Positions 46,010 to 57,982 are shown, counted from the stretch's first letter. The stretch: 64,000 nt of DNA from Pleodorina starrii (GCA_030267565.1 BRXU01000014.1:372001-436000); one strand, 5' to 3'. A program made the numbers and translations. Notes: a model not told the origin generated them from the sequence alone.

Positions 46010-47086
46010 TATGGGAGCAGGAAGGCGAAGGCGGTTTCGGAGGGAGGGAGAGATTTGAGGTGGCCGTGGGGGCGGTGTTTGTAAGGGTGGCGAGGAGGAT
46101 TCGATGCGGGCTGCGAGGTGGTGTTTTGGTGCATCCGGGGTTCAGGCGCGCCTGCCGCTGCGACATTTGCAAGTCAGGGCGTTGAAGTTTCTTCGGGTCG
46201 TGGAAGGGCGCGGGCATATGGCAGTTTCACCCGTGCTGCTGTTGCCGCTTCCAACGGTACCTGCTTCATTGCAGCCGCCCGTGACGGCATATTGGGAGTT
46301 CCTCGTGCAAAGAAGGGAAAGGCGGCGGCAGCGCGGCACGCAAGGTTGGGTAACAAAGGAGCGCGGGTTTCGCAAGGCGTGTCACGGCACGCAGGAATTT
46401 GGGAGTAGCTGGGAGCTGGCGTTATACGGCAGTGCACTGTTAGGATGGCGGAAGCATGCCGACGTGCACACTGGCGACCGGCTGGTGCGGCGGTCTTGGC
46501 TTGGACCTGTTGCAGCCTGATAATGATGGACAGAGCGCGGAAGCCAAGCCGGCACAGGCCAGGGCGCCTGTGCCACCGATGACTGTTCGGCTGTCTTACA
46601 TGGACGGGAGCCGACTGGAGGACCCCAAGTATCGTAGTCCGACTGTCCATGCGAAGACCTTCCCCCCGACACTTGAGAAACTTGCTGGCCCAAGATGTGT
46701 CTGTAATGTTACAAAGCGTTCTTGTCAGTTTGCACAACACGACCCGCCGTACGAGTGCTGAATATCTCGCTCGTTCCGCTGGCCTGTGGCCGTCTCATTT
46801 CCTAATATGCATCTTGACGGCCTTTATCGTCTCTTTCACGGCATTCTATTTGAAGGATTGATTTATTACGTGCCGTGTATACGAGTTTCAGGCTTCCAAA
46901 GTTTGGAACTCGGAATTTTCGACCCGCAACGAAGCGTCGCCAGGGGATAAAAGAAGTATGCTCTAGTGCAGGTGTTGCAAAACGGTGGATATTCAGTGTC
47001 ATTTTTAGCAATCCCGCCGTTTTCAGTGCCAGAGTGGAGTGGTAACCGTCCAGACCGCTCTGCACGAGACAGAACCCAGCCTTGCC
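46010..47086. other. 3' UTR of the J-domain gene and promoter of the RING-CH gene
   Basis: No additional exons are supported. A TGTAA at 46702 fits the end of the J-domain transcript, leaving about 380 bp for the promoter and 5' UTR of the downstream gene. Confidence 0.5.
46702..46706 (+). promoter_or_regulatory. TGTAA polyadenylation signal of the J-domain gene
   Basis: First TGTAA after the stop codon, about 690 nt downstream. Confidence 0.45.
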
Positions 47087-50000
47087 ATGAGCGACTGCGA
47101 GGATGCCGCCAGTGTCGCCGACAGCCCTCAATGCAGAATTTGCTGGGGCGAGGAGGGCGAGGAGCCGGGACTCCGCCTGGTATCGCCGTGCAAATGCTCG
47201 GGAAGCCTGAACTACATGCACGTGAAGTGTCTCCAGGACTGGCAACAGGTATATAAAACTCATAGCATACCTTCTCCCATGCGCGGTATTGAAACTTTCG
47301 CTATACGCAGCTGTCAGGCATGGACCCATGGTCGCGCTCTCGGCCCGGTTGCGTCACAGGTCCTCCGCGCGCAAGGGCAGTTCCGAAAGGCGCGGCACTG
47401 CGAGATCTGCAAGCAGCCTTACAAGCTGGACGCTACATCGCCACACTGCAGTGGGAGGGGCGGCAGCAAGGGCTGGTCCTACCTGGTACAGCTGGTGGGT
47501 GAGCCGTGAGCCGCAAGCGCCAGCAGGGTGTCGTGCCATAACCAACGCCCGCGCCTTCTCCCGCCCCTTCCCGAGCCACGTCCTATAGCTATCGGGCGGC
47601 AAGAACACAAGCGTTGCAGATCTTTTTCAGCCATGATGCTTTGTGATTTGGACTCATACAGCCTCCGTCTCCCGTACCCGCGGGGCCCTCCCTCCCTCCT
47701 TCCCGCAGCTTTCCCGCGCGAGTCAGCAGGTTCTGGATCTGCTCAACTGCCGGTCGTACACGGATCTGCTGTACCGCTGCTGGAAGCTGTACATCCTAGG
47801 CAGCAGCGTCATGGGGGCGGCCAGAGCGGGAGCCGCGGGGCTGCGCGCCGGGTTCGGCATGGGCAAGACCCTGGTGGGTCCCGGCCGACGCCTCTCCCCC
47901 CGATCTCCCCCGACCTCTCCTGCCCTTCCCGCCACCTTGCCTTCCCTGCCTTACCGGCAACCTCCCGCGCACCCTTTCGGCGCGCTACCCACTTCGTTGC
48001 GGGTCTTCTTCTTCTTCGACCACCATCCCCAGCGCCGTCTCCGTCCCTTCGCTGCGGTATATCTTGTTTTTACCCCCAGGTTGAGGAGCAGACGGGTATC
48101 CTGCTGAACCTGCTGGCGGCCCTGGAAGAGCTGCTGGGTACTCCCTATGCGGAGCTGCTTTGGTGCCAGGTGGGAGCTAGGGTCAGGGGCCAGGACCCGC
48201 CGTGAGGGTGAGGGCTGGGGCCAGCTCACACGACAGGCCGGTCCAGAGGGGGTGCCTCACCGCCGCCGCCGCCGCCGCCCTGCTTCCTCGCCTCCGGCTC
48301 CGCGCTGGTCACCTCCCTATCCCCCTCCCGCCTCGTGATTCCGTCCGCTGTCAGCGCCAGCGCCAGAACAGAAGTCTTAAATTTCGGTCGCCACAGGTGG
48401 GTATCCCGGCCCATGCCTTGCATTTGCTCTGCGCGCAACCGCAGGCGGTGGCCTGCGTGGCGTTCGCTCTGGTTTCGGAGCTGGTCTACACATCTGTGCT
48501 GGGTCTGGTGGCGGGCAGCGTCGTCGGCTTCTTCCGCGGGTGAGAGATCTGAGGCGAGCGCAGAGGCGGGAACGGGGGGCCGGGGGCGGGACTGGTGAGT
48601 TCTGCGTTGTCGTGGGAAGGCGTGGGTTCGGGCTGGCGGGGCGGGAGATAAGACAGGTACGTAGGTGCGTCGCTGGCTCCTTCCACGGGTGATTGTGTGC
48701 GTGGTTGGGTTCCGGACACGCAGGCACTCGGTGTATGTGTCTGCGTGCACGGGGGGCGCACAGCCAGTCAGTCCGCCGATGCAGTGGCGACCAGGCCTGC
48801 TGTGTGCTGCGGTTTCGGGGCCATGCTCCCCCTTGTTCGCCGCCTCTTCCCTCCGCACGCCTCTCCGTGCCGCTTTACCCCCCCTGTCTAGCCGTGCACA
48901 TGCACACACACACTCTACAGGCAACTGATGCTGCACTCCGGCAACGCTTCGTTCCATTGCATGGCTCTGCGCCAGGCTCCATCCCCCGAAGGAGAACACG
49001 TACCGGTATTCAATGTAATAGTCAATATATTTTATTGATTTATGAGAATTGCATCAGCGGATTTAGCTCAGTTGGGAGAGCGCTAGACTGAAGATCTAGA
49101 GGTCGCTAGTTCGATCCTGGCAATTCGCAGGCTGATGCCAGCCTTCCGATGGAAGGAATACTATTCCGTACATTTTTCATGTGTATACAGGGGGGGGTAA
49201 GAAAAATAGTTTCAAACCCCATGCTAAAAATGTTGGCCGACCACCCCCAGACCCCCCCCACCCCTGCCGTACGGTACGACGCTGTACGGCTGTCATACAA
49301 AACGCTTTTTTCTCGCAAACCGCCATCGCAACTAACGAAATCCTGTCATTTCGGTCATGAATATACAACATTGTACGCGAATGCAAGCAAAGAGTGCCGA
49401 ACGGAAGCCGTAATGCCCATGTTTGTCCATTTCCCAACAAACAACCAAACCGCCTTATAACATTTCAACTTCACAAAATAATGTCTCAACGTATTAAATA
49501 CAATCCGCTCGACAGCAGTCATTTAAGGGAAGCGCTGCCGCTCAGGCCGGGCCTTGTCCACCTTACGATGCGACGTTCCAGCCGCCGAGTTACGCACCAC
49601 CACTCGCAACCAAAGTACCCTCGTCCTTGTTCCTGGCTTTTTCTTTATTGGAGACGATGTTGGTTTGTCGTTATCGACCATAGACGTCACTTGACATGAG
49701 CATGTAAAGAGGATCGACTACACCCAGTACACTATAGACTTTCTATAGTGCCTCTGATAAGCGGAAACGATAGATATTACATTAAGGAATTGCTCTGTGA
49801 AGTTAGTTTGACAATCTAGGCGTTGTTGAAAAAGGTGGAAAGGGTAAGGAAAAAAGTCTCCGAGACCCAGACCCCCCCCCTCCCCCCTTGCCGTACGACC
49901 AACTTTGGCAGGCTATAAGTTTTCCTACCCAGGTCCAAATTCATTTCTAAAAGCATTTTTGGACTCCTTATGCAAAGATCTTTCGATTTTGAGCATGGGG

Positions 50001-50346
50001 TGTCTTTACTTCTTTCCTACCCCCCCCCTGGTGTATATAAAAATGAACACTTTTTGTTATGGTCGACAGCGTCCCCCTCAGGGCCATTTGCGGCGCCTTT
50101 GGCGAGGGCCAGGCTCGGAAGATATAAAACACAGCATGCACACGCGTGTGCAAACCGGTACATGCACGCAGGTACCTATCCGCTGTGTACACCTCGCTAA
50201 ACGTGGTGGCCCGGGGCATGAGCCGCAGCTTCTCGCTGGGCCGCGGCTTGGCCAAGGCCGCCCGCCTGGCGATGCGGCTGCCCTGGGGTGCGCTGCGGGC
50301 GGTCACGGCGCTGGCGGCACGCAAGCTGCCCGTTAGGATCCTCTGA
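47087..50346 (+). CDS. RING-CH (MARCH-type) membrane-associated E3 ubiquitin ligase (6 exons, 289 aa)
   Basis: Exons are 47087-47248, 47360-47494, 47709-47873, 48080-48169, 48397-48539 and 50172-50346; all phases agree. The N-terminal RING-CH finger has the C4HC3 order: C16-x2-C19, C35-x-C37, H45-x2-C48, then C68-x2-C71. The W in LQDWQQ sits in the usual place for E2 contact. The finger binds two zinc ions and transfers ubiquitin, typically to membrane proteins. Downstream are a Gly/Ala-rich hydrophobic stretch (LYILGSSVMGAARAG) and a likely membrane helix (AVACVAFALVSELVYTSVLGLVAGSVVGFF), then a basic C-terminus (KAARLAMRLPWGALRAV). Family members usually carry two membrane helices after the finger. 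Exon 5 could also end in a read-through stop (TGA at 48541), giving a shorter isoform. Splicing at CGCGG|gtgaga to 50172 is favoured because phase and composition continue. The 1.6-kb last intron contains a tRNA gene and a repeat element. Confidence 0.88.
49057..49129 (+). tRNA. tRNA-Phe (GAA)
   Basis: A 73-nt cloverleaf closes fully. The acceptor arm gcggatt pairs with aattcgc with discriminator A, and the D-arm is tagctcagttgggaga (A box). The anticodon stem ctaga/tctag carries loop ctGAAga (anticodon GAA at 49090-49092), and the T-arm gctag-ttcgatc-ctggc contains the B box. The sequence is very close to the canonical eukaryotic tRNA-Phe. No intron is present and CCA is not encoded. A T-run (ttttt, about 49172-49176) downstream could terminate Pol III. 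It lies in the same orientation inside the RING-CH gene's last intron. Confidence 0.95.
49171..50045. mobile_element. Element with imperfect terminal inverted repeats in the RING-CH intron
   Basis: The left end (catttttcatgtgtatac, then an eight-G run, taagaaaa, and ccccatgct) reads as a diverged inverted copy of the right end, whose reverse complement is catttttatatacacca, a G run, taggaaa, and ccccatgct. The arms match over roughly 70 bp. A third, direct-orientation fragment of the same module lies near 49835-49890. A perfect CACTATAGA/TCTATAGTG hairpin sits at 49730-49750. No target duplication or ORF is visible. It is probably a non-autonomous DNA transposon or a fold-back repeat. Confidence 0.55.
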
Positions 50347-51923
50347 GAGCCCCAGCTAGAGCTGCGGCGCTGAGGGCCGCGGGCCTGACAGCCGCGGCGG
50401 TGAGAGCCTGAGCTACAGCCGTGGGCCCTGACCTACGGCCGGGGCGTCGACAGCCGGGGGGCTCCAGTTTGGGCATTCGGTTGTCGATTGGTGAGGGCCG
50501 GTGTTTATGCGACCCTGCACGGCGTGCGGCCTCAGGACGTGGGTGAAAGTGCCACGGTTCGGCTCGGCTTGGCTTGGCTTTGCCCAGCTCGAATGGCTGC
50601 GCCAAGCGAGAGCGAACAGGGCATGTGTGCTGCAGTCCGTGTAATGTGCGTTTCACCAGCCCGCCCGGCCGTTGTACAGTTGACGATCGGTGAGTTTTCG
50701 TTGGTTAGCTTTTTAACTTCTGGCCGTGTGAGTGGTCGGTGCCGTGCCGTGCAGCTCGACGCACGCCGCCTTCCCCCTGTTTTGTTCTGTGTGTTTCTGT
50801 TTTCCTCGCTCAGTGCTCCTCGCCTGGATCTGGATTCCAGATCTGGATTTGGTCTGGTCGGAATCCACTGCAAACCGATTCCCCGTCGGAACAGGGGCTG
50901 CTGCACTGCATCGAGACCACCGTCTCCTGTGTTTTTTTTTATGTTTCCCAGTTGTTGACCAGGCGGCCAGGTGGGTGGGTGGGGTCCGTCCTGCGGCAAT
51001 GGGTAGGCATAGTTCCCGGTACGTGTTGTGTTACGGTACTCGGAATATCGGCGCGTGTGTGTAGGAAGCTGTATCATAGGGCGACGGGAGCGCGTGCAGC
51101 TACACGTACGGTTAAGGTACGTACTTAGCAGAAGGGACAATAGGGCGAAAGCCAGCGATGGGTTGTTGCGGGGGAAGGGTATCCGGCGACGGCCGAAATG
51201 CGAGTATGTAACACGTCTGGAATGGCTGCTGCCGGTGTCGGCCGTTGCGGTGATTGTTGCGGTGGCTGTTGCGGTTGGTTGAGGTAGTTGATGGCCGCAC
51301 GAGCGAGCTGGCGCAAGCGAGCTGGTCCGGCTGCGTTTTGTTGTGCAGCTGCTGCTTGCCTGCTTGCTGTGTGTGTCGTGTGGCGAAGTGTGTCGTTGTG
51401 TGGCGAAGAGTGAACTACTGTGTATGGGCGGTTGCATGAGGCCCGGTGACGGCAGGTCGGTACGGTACGTTGAAGGTGTCCACGGATTGCACGGCGCCAC
51501 TGGTTTAGGCTGGGCCGCGACAGGTGACGGACGAACTGGCGAGGAGAAGATTGGGAGAGCATCCCTGCCGCCACATAGGTGCGGTTGGGTTTTACCGGCA
51601 AAAAGGGGATGGTGCCCCAGACGCTGGCCGCCGCAGTAACTGGAAGGAGGTCATGAAGTTTATGAGACACAGTGCATTTGGCGGAGGCGGCGCCGTCGGG
51701 CCGATATAACCCACTCCTCCCACAAGGCCCTCTCTGCAGTGCACCCTCGCGTCATGCCACGCTGTCAAGCAAGTACCAGCCATCAGCTCCACCGCACCGC
51801 AATCGAGGCATCGTCACCGCCATCGCCATCGCCGCCACTCCCACCACCACCACTCATCCTGGCGGCGGAGGGCGGGAGAACCCCTCTCCAACACGGTAAC
51901 GTCCGTCACTATCGCTGTTGTTG
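50347..51923. other. Convergent spacer between the RING-CH and flavoprotein genes
   Basis: It holds the 3' UTRs of both genes (TGTAA at 50640 on +, TTACA at 51924 for the - strand gene). Palindromic ggatctggattccagatctgga-like sequence near 50825-50850 and C-rich tracts are present. No supported ORF. Confidence 0.5.
50640..50644 (+). promoter_or_regulatory. TGTAA polyadenylation signal of the RING-CH gene
   Basis: TGTAA about 295 nt after the stop codon at 50346. Confidence 0.5.
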
Positions 51924-51928
51924 TTACA
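51924..51928 (-). promoter_or_regulatory. Polyadenylation signal (TGTAA on - strand) of the flavoprotein gene
   Basis: TTACA on the + strand, about 70 nt after the - strand stop codon at 51996-51998. Confidence 0.55.
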
Positions 51929-51995
51929 GGGGCTCCGAGACGCTTGGAAGGGTAGAGCCACCCCCTGTGGCTGGGCCGGCCGCCTTGGCCATGGC

Positions 51996-54900
51996 TCAAG
52001 CCGCAAGGGCTGCGCGCCGCGAGCCAGCGGCGGCCTTGGGCCTCAGGCCGCCCTGCGCCGCCCCGATCCCCGCCAGTCGGCCGGAGACCCAGGCCCAGTA
52101 GAAGTTGAAGCCGCCGATGCGGCCGAAGACGTCCAGGACCTCTCCGCACAGGAACAGGTTGGGGAACAGCTGCTCGGCCGCGTTGCGGGGCGGGGGCCGT
52201 GGGGACGGGGCGGGGCGGGAAGGGTGAGGCTCGAGTCGGGCGGGCGGTTTACGGGAGAAGGTGGAGGGGGGCCGTTATGAAGACGAAACAAAGAAACCCA
52301 GTCTGGGGGGCTGCAAGCCTGCAACCAAACCCATGGGCAACCCAGTGAGTGTCCCAACAGGTAACCTAAACAGGCAAGCCATATCCAATATCCCCACATA
52401 GACAACCCACACAGGCAACCCAGCCACCAGGCAATCTAAACAGGCAGTGTCCCCAACAGCCCATGTCCCCAACAGGCAACCCACCCTGCTCTCCATGGTG
52501 GAGCAGTTGATCTCCTCCAGCCGCACGCCGCCGCCCGTCACCTCCGCCTTCTTGTAGCCCTCGTGGCCGTGGTACGGCAACTCGTACGACGTCAGTGCAG
52601 ACACCTGTACAACAGGTGCGGCACGGTGCGGCAAACGGGGCTGTGACGTGCACCCCAGAATGATCTCTGACGGATCTGAGGCGCGCACCCGCCCTGCCCC
52701 CATTCATCGTTCATGGGCCCCGGCCTATCCTTGAATACCGGTAACCCGCCACTCCCCACCGCCAAAACCTTATAAAATCTTGGAGATCCCTTACAAACCC
52801 TAAAACCCACCAGCGCGGCGCGCTCCGCTTTCTTGACATCGCACACGCGGCGGCCCCCCAGCCCCAGCTCCGAAACCAACGCCTCCGCCAGCCGCTCCCG
52901 CAGGCCGTGACGCTGCAGCAGCGTCGTCACGAGTGCCGTACCGCCCGCCTGCGCTTGCGCCACACGCGGACGTGCGTACGAACGAGCGAGCGAGGGCGAG
53001 AAAGCGGGCGGCGTGGGGCCGTGAACAGGACGGCATGAACAGGTAACGAGGTGAAACATGACGCGGCGTGGCGCGCATGCAGAGACTGGCACTCCGGCAG
53101 TCTTCTTTATCCGAGCACCGGAAACGTAAGAGGTTTACGCAGAGCTTATTCCTTTGGCAGACATGGAAAAGCACCCTGAAAAAAGACTGGCGCAGCTGGG
53201 GCAGGCACCGGCGCAACACCCTCCGCCGCTAAGGAAACACACGGCAGCGCACAGCCCACAGCAACTGGACTTCACACTGGTTCCGCTGCGGGATAGAAGA
53301 AGAATAGTAAGAAGAAGATAAGTAAGAAGAAGAAAAAGGAGGAAGAAGAATAAAAAGAAAAAGGACACAGACAGGGCAGGGCCCTTCGGTGGGGACACTT
53401 TCCAGGCTCTGTGATGGCGTCGTCGTCGTCGTCGTCGTACTGCTCGTCCACTCACCCGGATGCGCTCGTCCCACACGGCCGCCGGCTCGTGCGTCCAATT
53501 GACGCGAATGGAGGGCAGGCCCACCTCCGCATATCGGCAGCCAGCGGCGGCGCCGCCGCCGCCGCCGCCGCTGGCGGCCGCTGCCGGCGCCGGCGTGGTG
53601 CCGGCCCGCGGCGACGCCGGCGGGGCTGACCCACGGGTCAGCGCCTTCACCGCATAGTGGCTTAGGTCCAGCACCGCTGGCCCGCTGTAGCCGCGGTGCG
53701 TGAAGAGCAGCGCGGTGCGCTCCGAGACCTTGGACCGCTTGGCGCCGGGCACTTGTACGGATAGCTCGATGCCGTACATAGAGACGCCTGTGCAAGAGGA
53801 CGAGAGCGCATTCGCGGCGGCACCAATCCAAAACGGGCTTCCTCCCTCCCTCGCCATCCCTCGAGAAGTTCAAGCTCTGGACATGCTGCTTAACAATCGT
53901 ACTGTACTACCGCACCATGCACGTTTAAACACACGCACGTTACATTGCTCCTGTTGTTTTTGCTTGCGCATCTGCTCGTCCACTCGTACTGCGGCGGCGA
54001 CTACCGGTATTTATACGTTGCTCCCTCCCCACACTTTTCGCCACACTGGCCTTTTTCACGCTTTTTCGTTCTTGCATTCCCAGTGTACCCTAGAGACCGA
54101 TACGCCCTGGACCCTTCCCGGCATGCCCTGCCCCGATCCTCAACAAGCATGCACACACACACTCTCTTCGTTGTGGTTCTAAATCCTCCGTTACTCCGCC
54201 CCCGAGGTCTTACCGGCCAGCTGCTCTCCGGCGGGGTGCGCGCCGGTGAGCGGAGTCAGCGCGGGGTAGGGCTCGTGCAGTGTGTGGCCCAGACCCCGCA
54301 GCAGCCGGTGGCCGGTGCCGTCGGTACCCACCGCGGGGAAGCTCAGGCCGCCGGTGGCGACGATCTGGAGAGGTTTTGGGTTTTGGGGTTTTGGGGGGTT
54401 TGGGGGGTTTTGGTTCTGGAGGCGGAGGGAGGGTATTGTTTTGGCGTGTTGGGTTTTGGTTTCGGAGGCGGAGGCAGCGGGGAAGGGCGGAGAGGAGACG
54501 CGGGGGGACGGGGATGGGCAAGGAAGGGTAAGGCAGAGCGGGGTGAAGCGGAGGGGGCGGTGACGCGGAGACGGGAGAGGGGAGGGGCATAGGGCGGCAT
54601 ACCGTATTTGTGTTCGTGGACACGGAAAGGGAGAGGATAGGGAAGGGGCTGGCGTGCATGGGGGAGGGTGGCGCGGTGTTCGTTGATCGCATGATCGGCC
54701 AACCGGCAACGGCCTAACCACCTACCAACTTATCCGTCACGTGCTCCGTCCCATCGCCCAGGCGGCAGAGCCACAGGGCTGCAGCTCGGACAGGAGCGTC
54801 GTCCGCCGCCGTACCGACCGCACCAACTCCTGCTCCTGCCCCTGCCGTCGCATCTGCCCCGCCGGCCTTGCGCCCCCTGCCCTTCTTGCCCCGCCGCGTG

Positions 54901-57200
54901 GCGCCGCCACCGCTCCCGCCTCCGTCGTCACCGCCACCGCTGCTGCTTTCGTCGCCGCTGGCGCCACTCCCTTCCGCGCCGCCGGCGCATCGCCGCGCCG
55001 CCTCCTCCGCACCCCCCTCCGTCAGCTGCTGCTGCTGCTCCTGTTTCCCGCCGGACGGGGCTGTGGAGGCTGCTGCCGCAGCCTGCATCGCCGCTCCTGC
55101 TGTTGCTGCTGCTGCTGCCTCCGACGCCTCCGGCTGTAGCAGCTGCAGTCCTTCCACGCTGGCGTTATATTTGAACTCCACACCTCGGGCCAGACAGGCG
55201 GCAACCAGCCGGTCACGGACCTGAAGCCGGCAGCAGTACGCGGTACAGCAGTACGAGATAGATCAGCACGCGGTAGTGTCAGCGCCGAGCCGCGTAAGCA
55301 GTAGCGGCAGTAGCGGCAATTGCGGTGTGGGAGTTGCAGCGGCGTCAGTCGCAGTACCGCAGCGGCAGGGAGGAGGGCGGTGGAGGGGGTTGGAGGGCCT
55401 TTCCCATATGGAGGGTGGCGGTCGGTGGCGTGCGGCCGGAAGAAAGCAACAGCATGGCTGCATGGGAGAGGCGCAACGAAGGAGGAGAAGACGCAGAAGG
55501 ACGCAGAGACGCAAAGCGGCGGGGGAGGGACAACAAGGAGGAGGCGGAAGGAGGGCGGCGGGCGGCATCACGCCAAGACGTAACGCGGTGCGACAGTGAC
55601 CACGGCGATATCAAGCACTGGGTCGCGGTGCGGATACCATCATCCGGAGCAGCGGGGGGTTTATGATAGAAACCTAGCGAAGAGCACTCATGAGAGACTT
55701 CATGAGGCACAGCCAGGCGGAGGCGAGCCAAGCGGTGCGGAGCAGAGGGGTACCGTAGGAGGGATGGAGGCGCGATGCGGGGCCGTCGGGAATGAAGGGA
55801 CCAGGGGTCCAGGGCAATAACAACGATGAGACCGCAGCGGTGGAACGGAGGCGGCGTGTGCGAACGGACCCACGACCCTCAGCGCCACCCACCCACCGGC
55901 CCACCCACCCACCCACCGACCTCTTTGGATGAGTTGCTGGTTGGAAAGTACTTTTTTGTGTCCTCCTCCAGCTGCAGGTCCAGACCCACCCCCCAGTACG
56001 GGTCCTCGAGCCTAGCAGGCAGAGGTCAGCAGGGCATGTTGGCAGGTGGGTGGCAGGTGGCTGGTAGGTGGTTGGTAGGTGGTTGGTAGGTGGCTGCCGG
56101 AGGGCGGGCGTGGCGTGCGGGCGTGCGGAGAGGACATAGATCCCCATCCCTCCCTCCCTCCCTCTCTCCCTCTCTCTCTCTTTCTCCCTCGCTTCCCATC
56201 TCTCCCACCCTCGCTCCTCCCCTCCCCCCCCCAGCTGTCCGCCGCACCAGGCCTTGCACAGCTCCAGGTTCCAGGAGGCAAACACCGCCCTGCAGGCACT
56301 GGCGCTGCTCTCACTGAAGTAGTCGGTGGGGAGGTCCACCTCCAGGGGCAGCACGTTGCTGGGGGTGGGTGGGTGGGTGGGTGGGTAGGGGTTGGGCGCG
56401 TTGGGGGCCCAGAGGGCAAGCAGGGGCACTGGGGGGCGGGCGACTACATCCAATCCGACGGTATCGGGGGGTAGATTACAGGACCGAGGCGTGGGGGCCG
56501 AGGCGAGCCGGGCGAGAAAGGGAGCAAATGGCACTACCGCAGAAGGATGGGGGAATGATCGGGGGTCGAAGGGGCGGGCCAGTGGCGGCGAAAAGCCTGA
56601 ACGCAATGGGGTGTTCGGGACTGCCATCGCACGGCAGCCTGGATCCTAGTGCCCGCTCTCCCGACCGCTCTGCTCTGTTTGGCTGTTTACCGTATATTCT
56701 GTTGTGATTATGTTGTGTTCTTACCACCGAGATCCTCCCGACATGAGGATCTTCTTGCCCGCCTCCCGGGTGCGCTCCAGAACCGTAACCTGGGGGGAGG
56801 AGGAGAATGCAAGTGGAGATTGGAGGACGGAAATGGATTCGGAGGCGCTGCTGGTGCTGCTGCTGTTGTACGGCAGCCGTCTCTGTGTGTATGTGTTTGT
56901 GTGTGTTGGGGGGGGGGCAGCAGAAGAGGAAGGCTAAGCAGGGGAGCTGTGTCGCAACTGTCCAACCCCAGGCCCCACCCGCGCGCCATGCTCCGCCGCG
57001 AAGAACGCGGCAGTCAGGCCGGCGGCTCCGCCGCCGACGATGGTGACGTGTACTGGCTGGCGGTCGGGGGAGGTCGACGCTGCGGTGTCGCTTCCGCCTG
57101 TCGTCAGAGCCGCCGTGCGGACGACGGCGGCAGGGGCCCGACAGCACAGGGCGCGCCGCCCGAAGAACGACGCACGACCAGACGAGCAGCGATGCAGCAT
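51996..57200 (-). CDS. HI0933-like FAD-dependent flavoprotein, probably organelle-targeted (10 exons, 632 aa)
   Basis: Exons: 57200-56979, 56789-56725, 56358-56248, 56011-55921, 55220-54726, 54364-54214, 53787-53456, 52948-52811, 52604-52485, 52169-51996; all phases agree. An Arg/Ala/Ser-rich leader (about residues 1-48) resembles a plastid or mitochondrial transit peptide. The Rossmann motif GGGAAG (56-61) binds the FAD ADP moiety. The family signature follows (GKKILMSGGSRCN, 85-97), then IVATGGLSFPAVGTDG (329-344). The C-terminal FAD motif is CGEVLDVFGRIGGFNFYWAWVSG (583-605). HI0933-like proteins (BaiN/YhiN-type) are oxidoreductases of mostly unknown substrate, about 400 residues in bacteria. 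The extra length here is the leader plus two low-complexity inserts: Ala/Gln/Gly-rich in exon 5 and Ala/Gly-rich in exon 7. The reaction cannot be stated from sequence. Confidence 0.92.
52330..52484. repeat. Degenerate aacaggcaaccca repeats in a flavoprotein intron
   Basis: Loose tandem copies of (a/c)acaggcaaccca fill most of the intron between exons 9 and 10. Confidence 0.6.
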
Positions 57201-57603
57201 TGAGCTCCCGTACTTCAGTGTTGCACGAATCGCGAATTAAGATAGTAGCGAGGCCGGTGCCAAAATGTGGCCTGTGACGACTGACTAAAGGACACAGCGA
57301 AGGAGCCGCAGTTATATTGCTACATACTAGGGAGAATGTTAGTAGTATGCCAAGAACGTCATCATCCTTCTCTAAGTGAATTTGGCCCGATGGTTTGCAC
57401 GAAACTCGTCGTGTGCGCCTGACTGCATACACCAAGTCCGGTTACGATAATAATTCTTACTGAAGCGTCAGTTGTAACCGCAAGGTTGACTTGGCATAGA
57501 TCGTAAGTACAACGCACGGAATGCGGCTAGCATGACCCAGGGTTCTTCATTCGTTCATGGACAGCGAATGCATCCTTCACATCACATCTGCTTATGACTA
57601 CCC
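57201..57603. other. Promoter region of the flavoprotein gene
   Basis: No ORF is supported. The sequence is less GC-rich than the exons and lies directly upstream of the - strand start codon. Confidence 0.4.
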
Positions 57604-57874
57604 ATGCCATGCCAGCACTTCAGGCCTGAACTGAGAGCTCGAGACGTGTCAAAATGCGGCTTGGCAGGATTGGCGAAGAAACGCTTCGCGAAGCGCAAGG
57701 AGTTCCCTGCTGAGAATGTTTACCCTGAAGAGCGCATAGATGTACCTCTTTGTGAAGGCCCGGGGCAAAATCAGGGTGTTGCATGTGGTTCTGGAGCCAC
57801 CGCGCGTGTGACGGAGCCCCTTACCGTATTCAAGCACAGTGTAAGCAAACCAAAAATACCGACGGCTAGGTTAG
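57604..57874 (+). CDS. Hypothetical ORF cut by a LINE insertion (partial)
   Basis: From ATG 57604 a + strand frame runs about 90 codons (RARDVSKCGLAGLAKKRFAKRKEF, PAENVYPEERIDVPLCEGPGQNQG) before entering the 3' end of the left LINE at 57875. The composition, with a basic patch and few low-complexity runs, looks more like protein than the surrounding DNA. However, I recognise no family and see no splice sites. It could be a gene fragment interrupted by the LINE or a chance ORF. Confidence 0.25.
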
Positions 57875-57894
57875 GATTCGATGATTACAAGGGG

Positions 57895-57982
57895 GACCGG
57901 TTGTCACACCGGTCGCTAGCCGTACAGGCTAGACAGACTGTTCATCCTACCCCAGGGGCACCCGCAAAGGGGTGCCAAAAGT
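57895..57982 (-). other. Stem-loop series in the 3' end of LINE A
   Basis: Three hairpins in a row. GACCGGT/ACCGGTC (57895-57901 with 57908-57914, 6-nt loop) is followed by ctagcc/ggctag around 57916-57932, and then ggcaccc/gggtgcc near 57957-57976. The same three recur in LINE B, the first with compensatory changes. They probably form the RNA end recognised for reverse transcription. Confidence 0.7.

Larger units (their letters stand above)
48540..50171 (+). other. Last intron of the RING-CH gene, hosting a tRNA gene and an inverted-repeat element
   Basis: This 1.6-kb intron joins exon 5 (…GFFRG) to exon 6 (YLSAVYTSLNVVARGM…) in phase 2. It is clearly more AT-rich than its surroundings from about 49.0 kb. 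It holds tRNA-Phe at 49057-49129 and the inverted-repeat element at 49171-50045. Confidence 0.7.
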
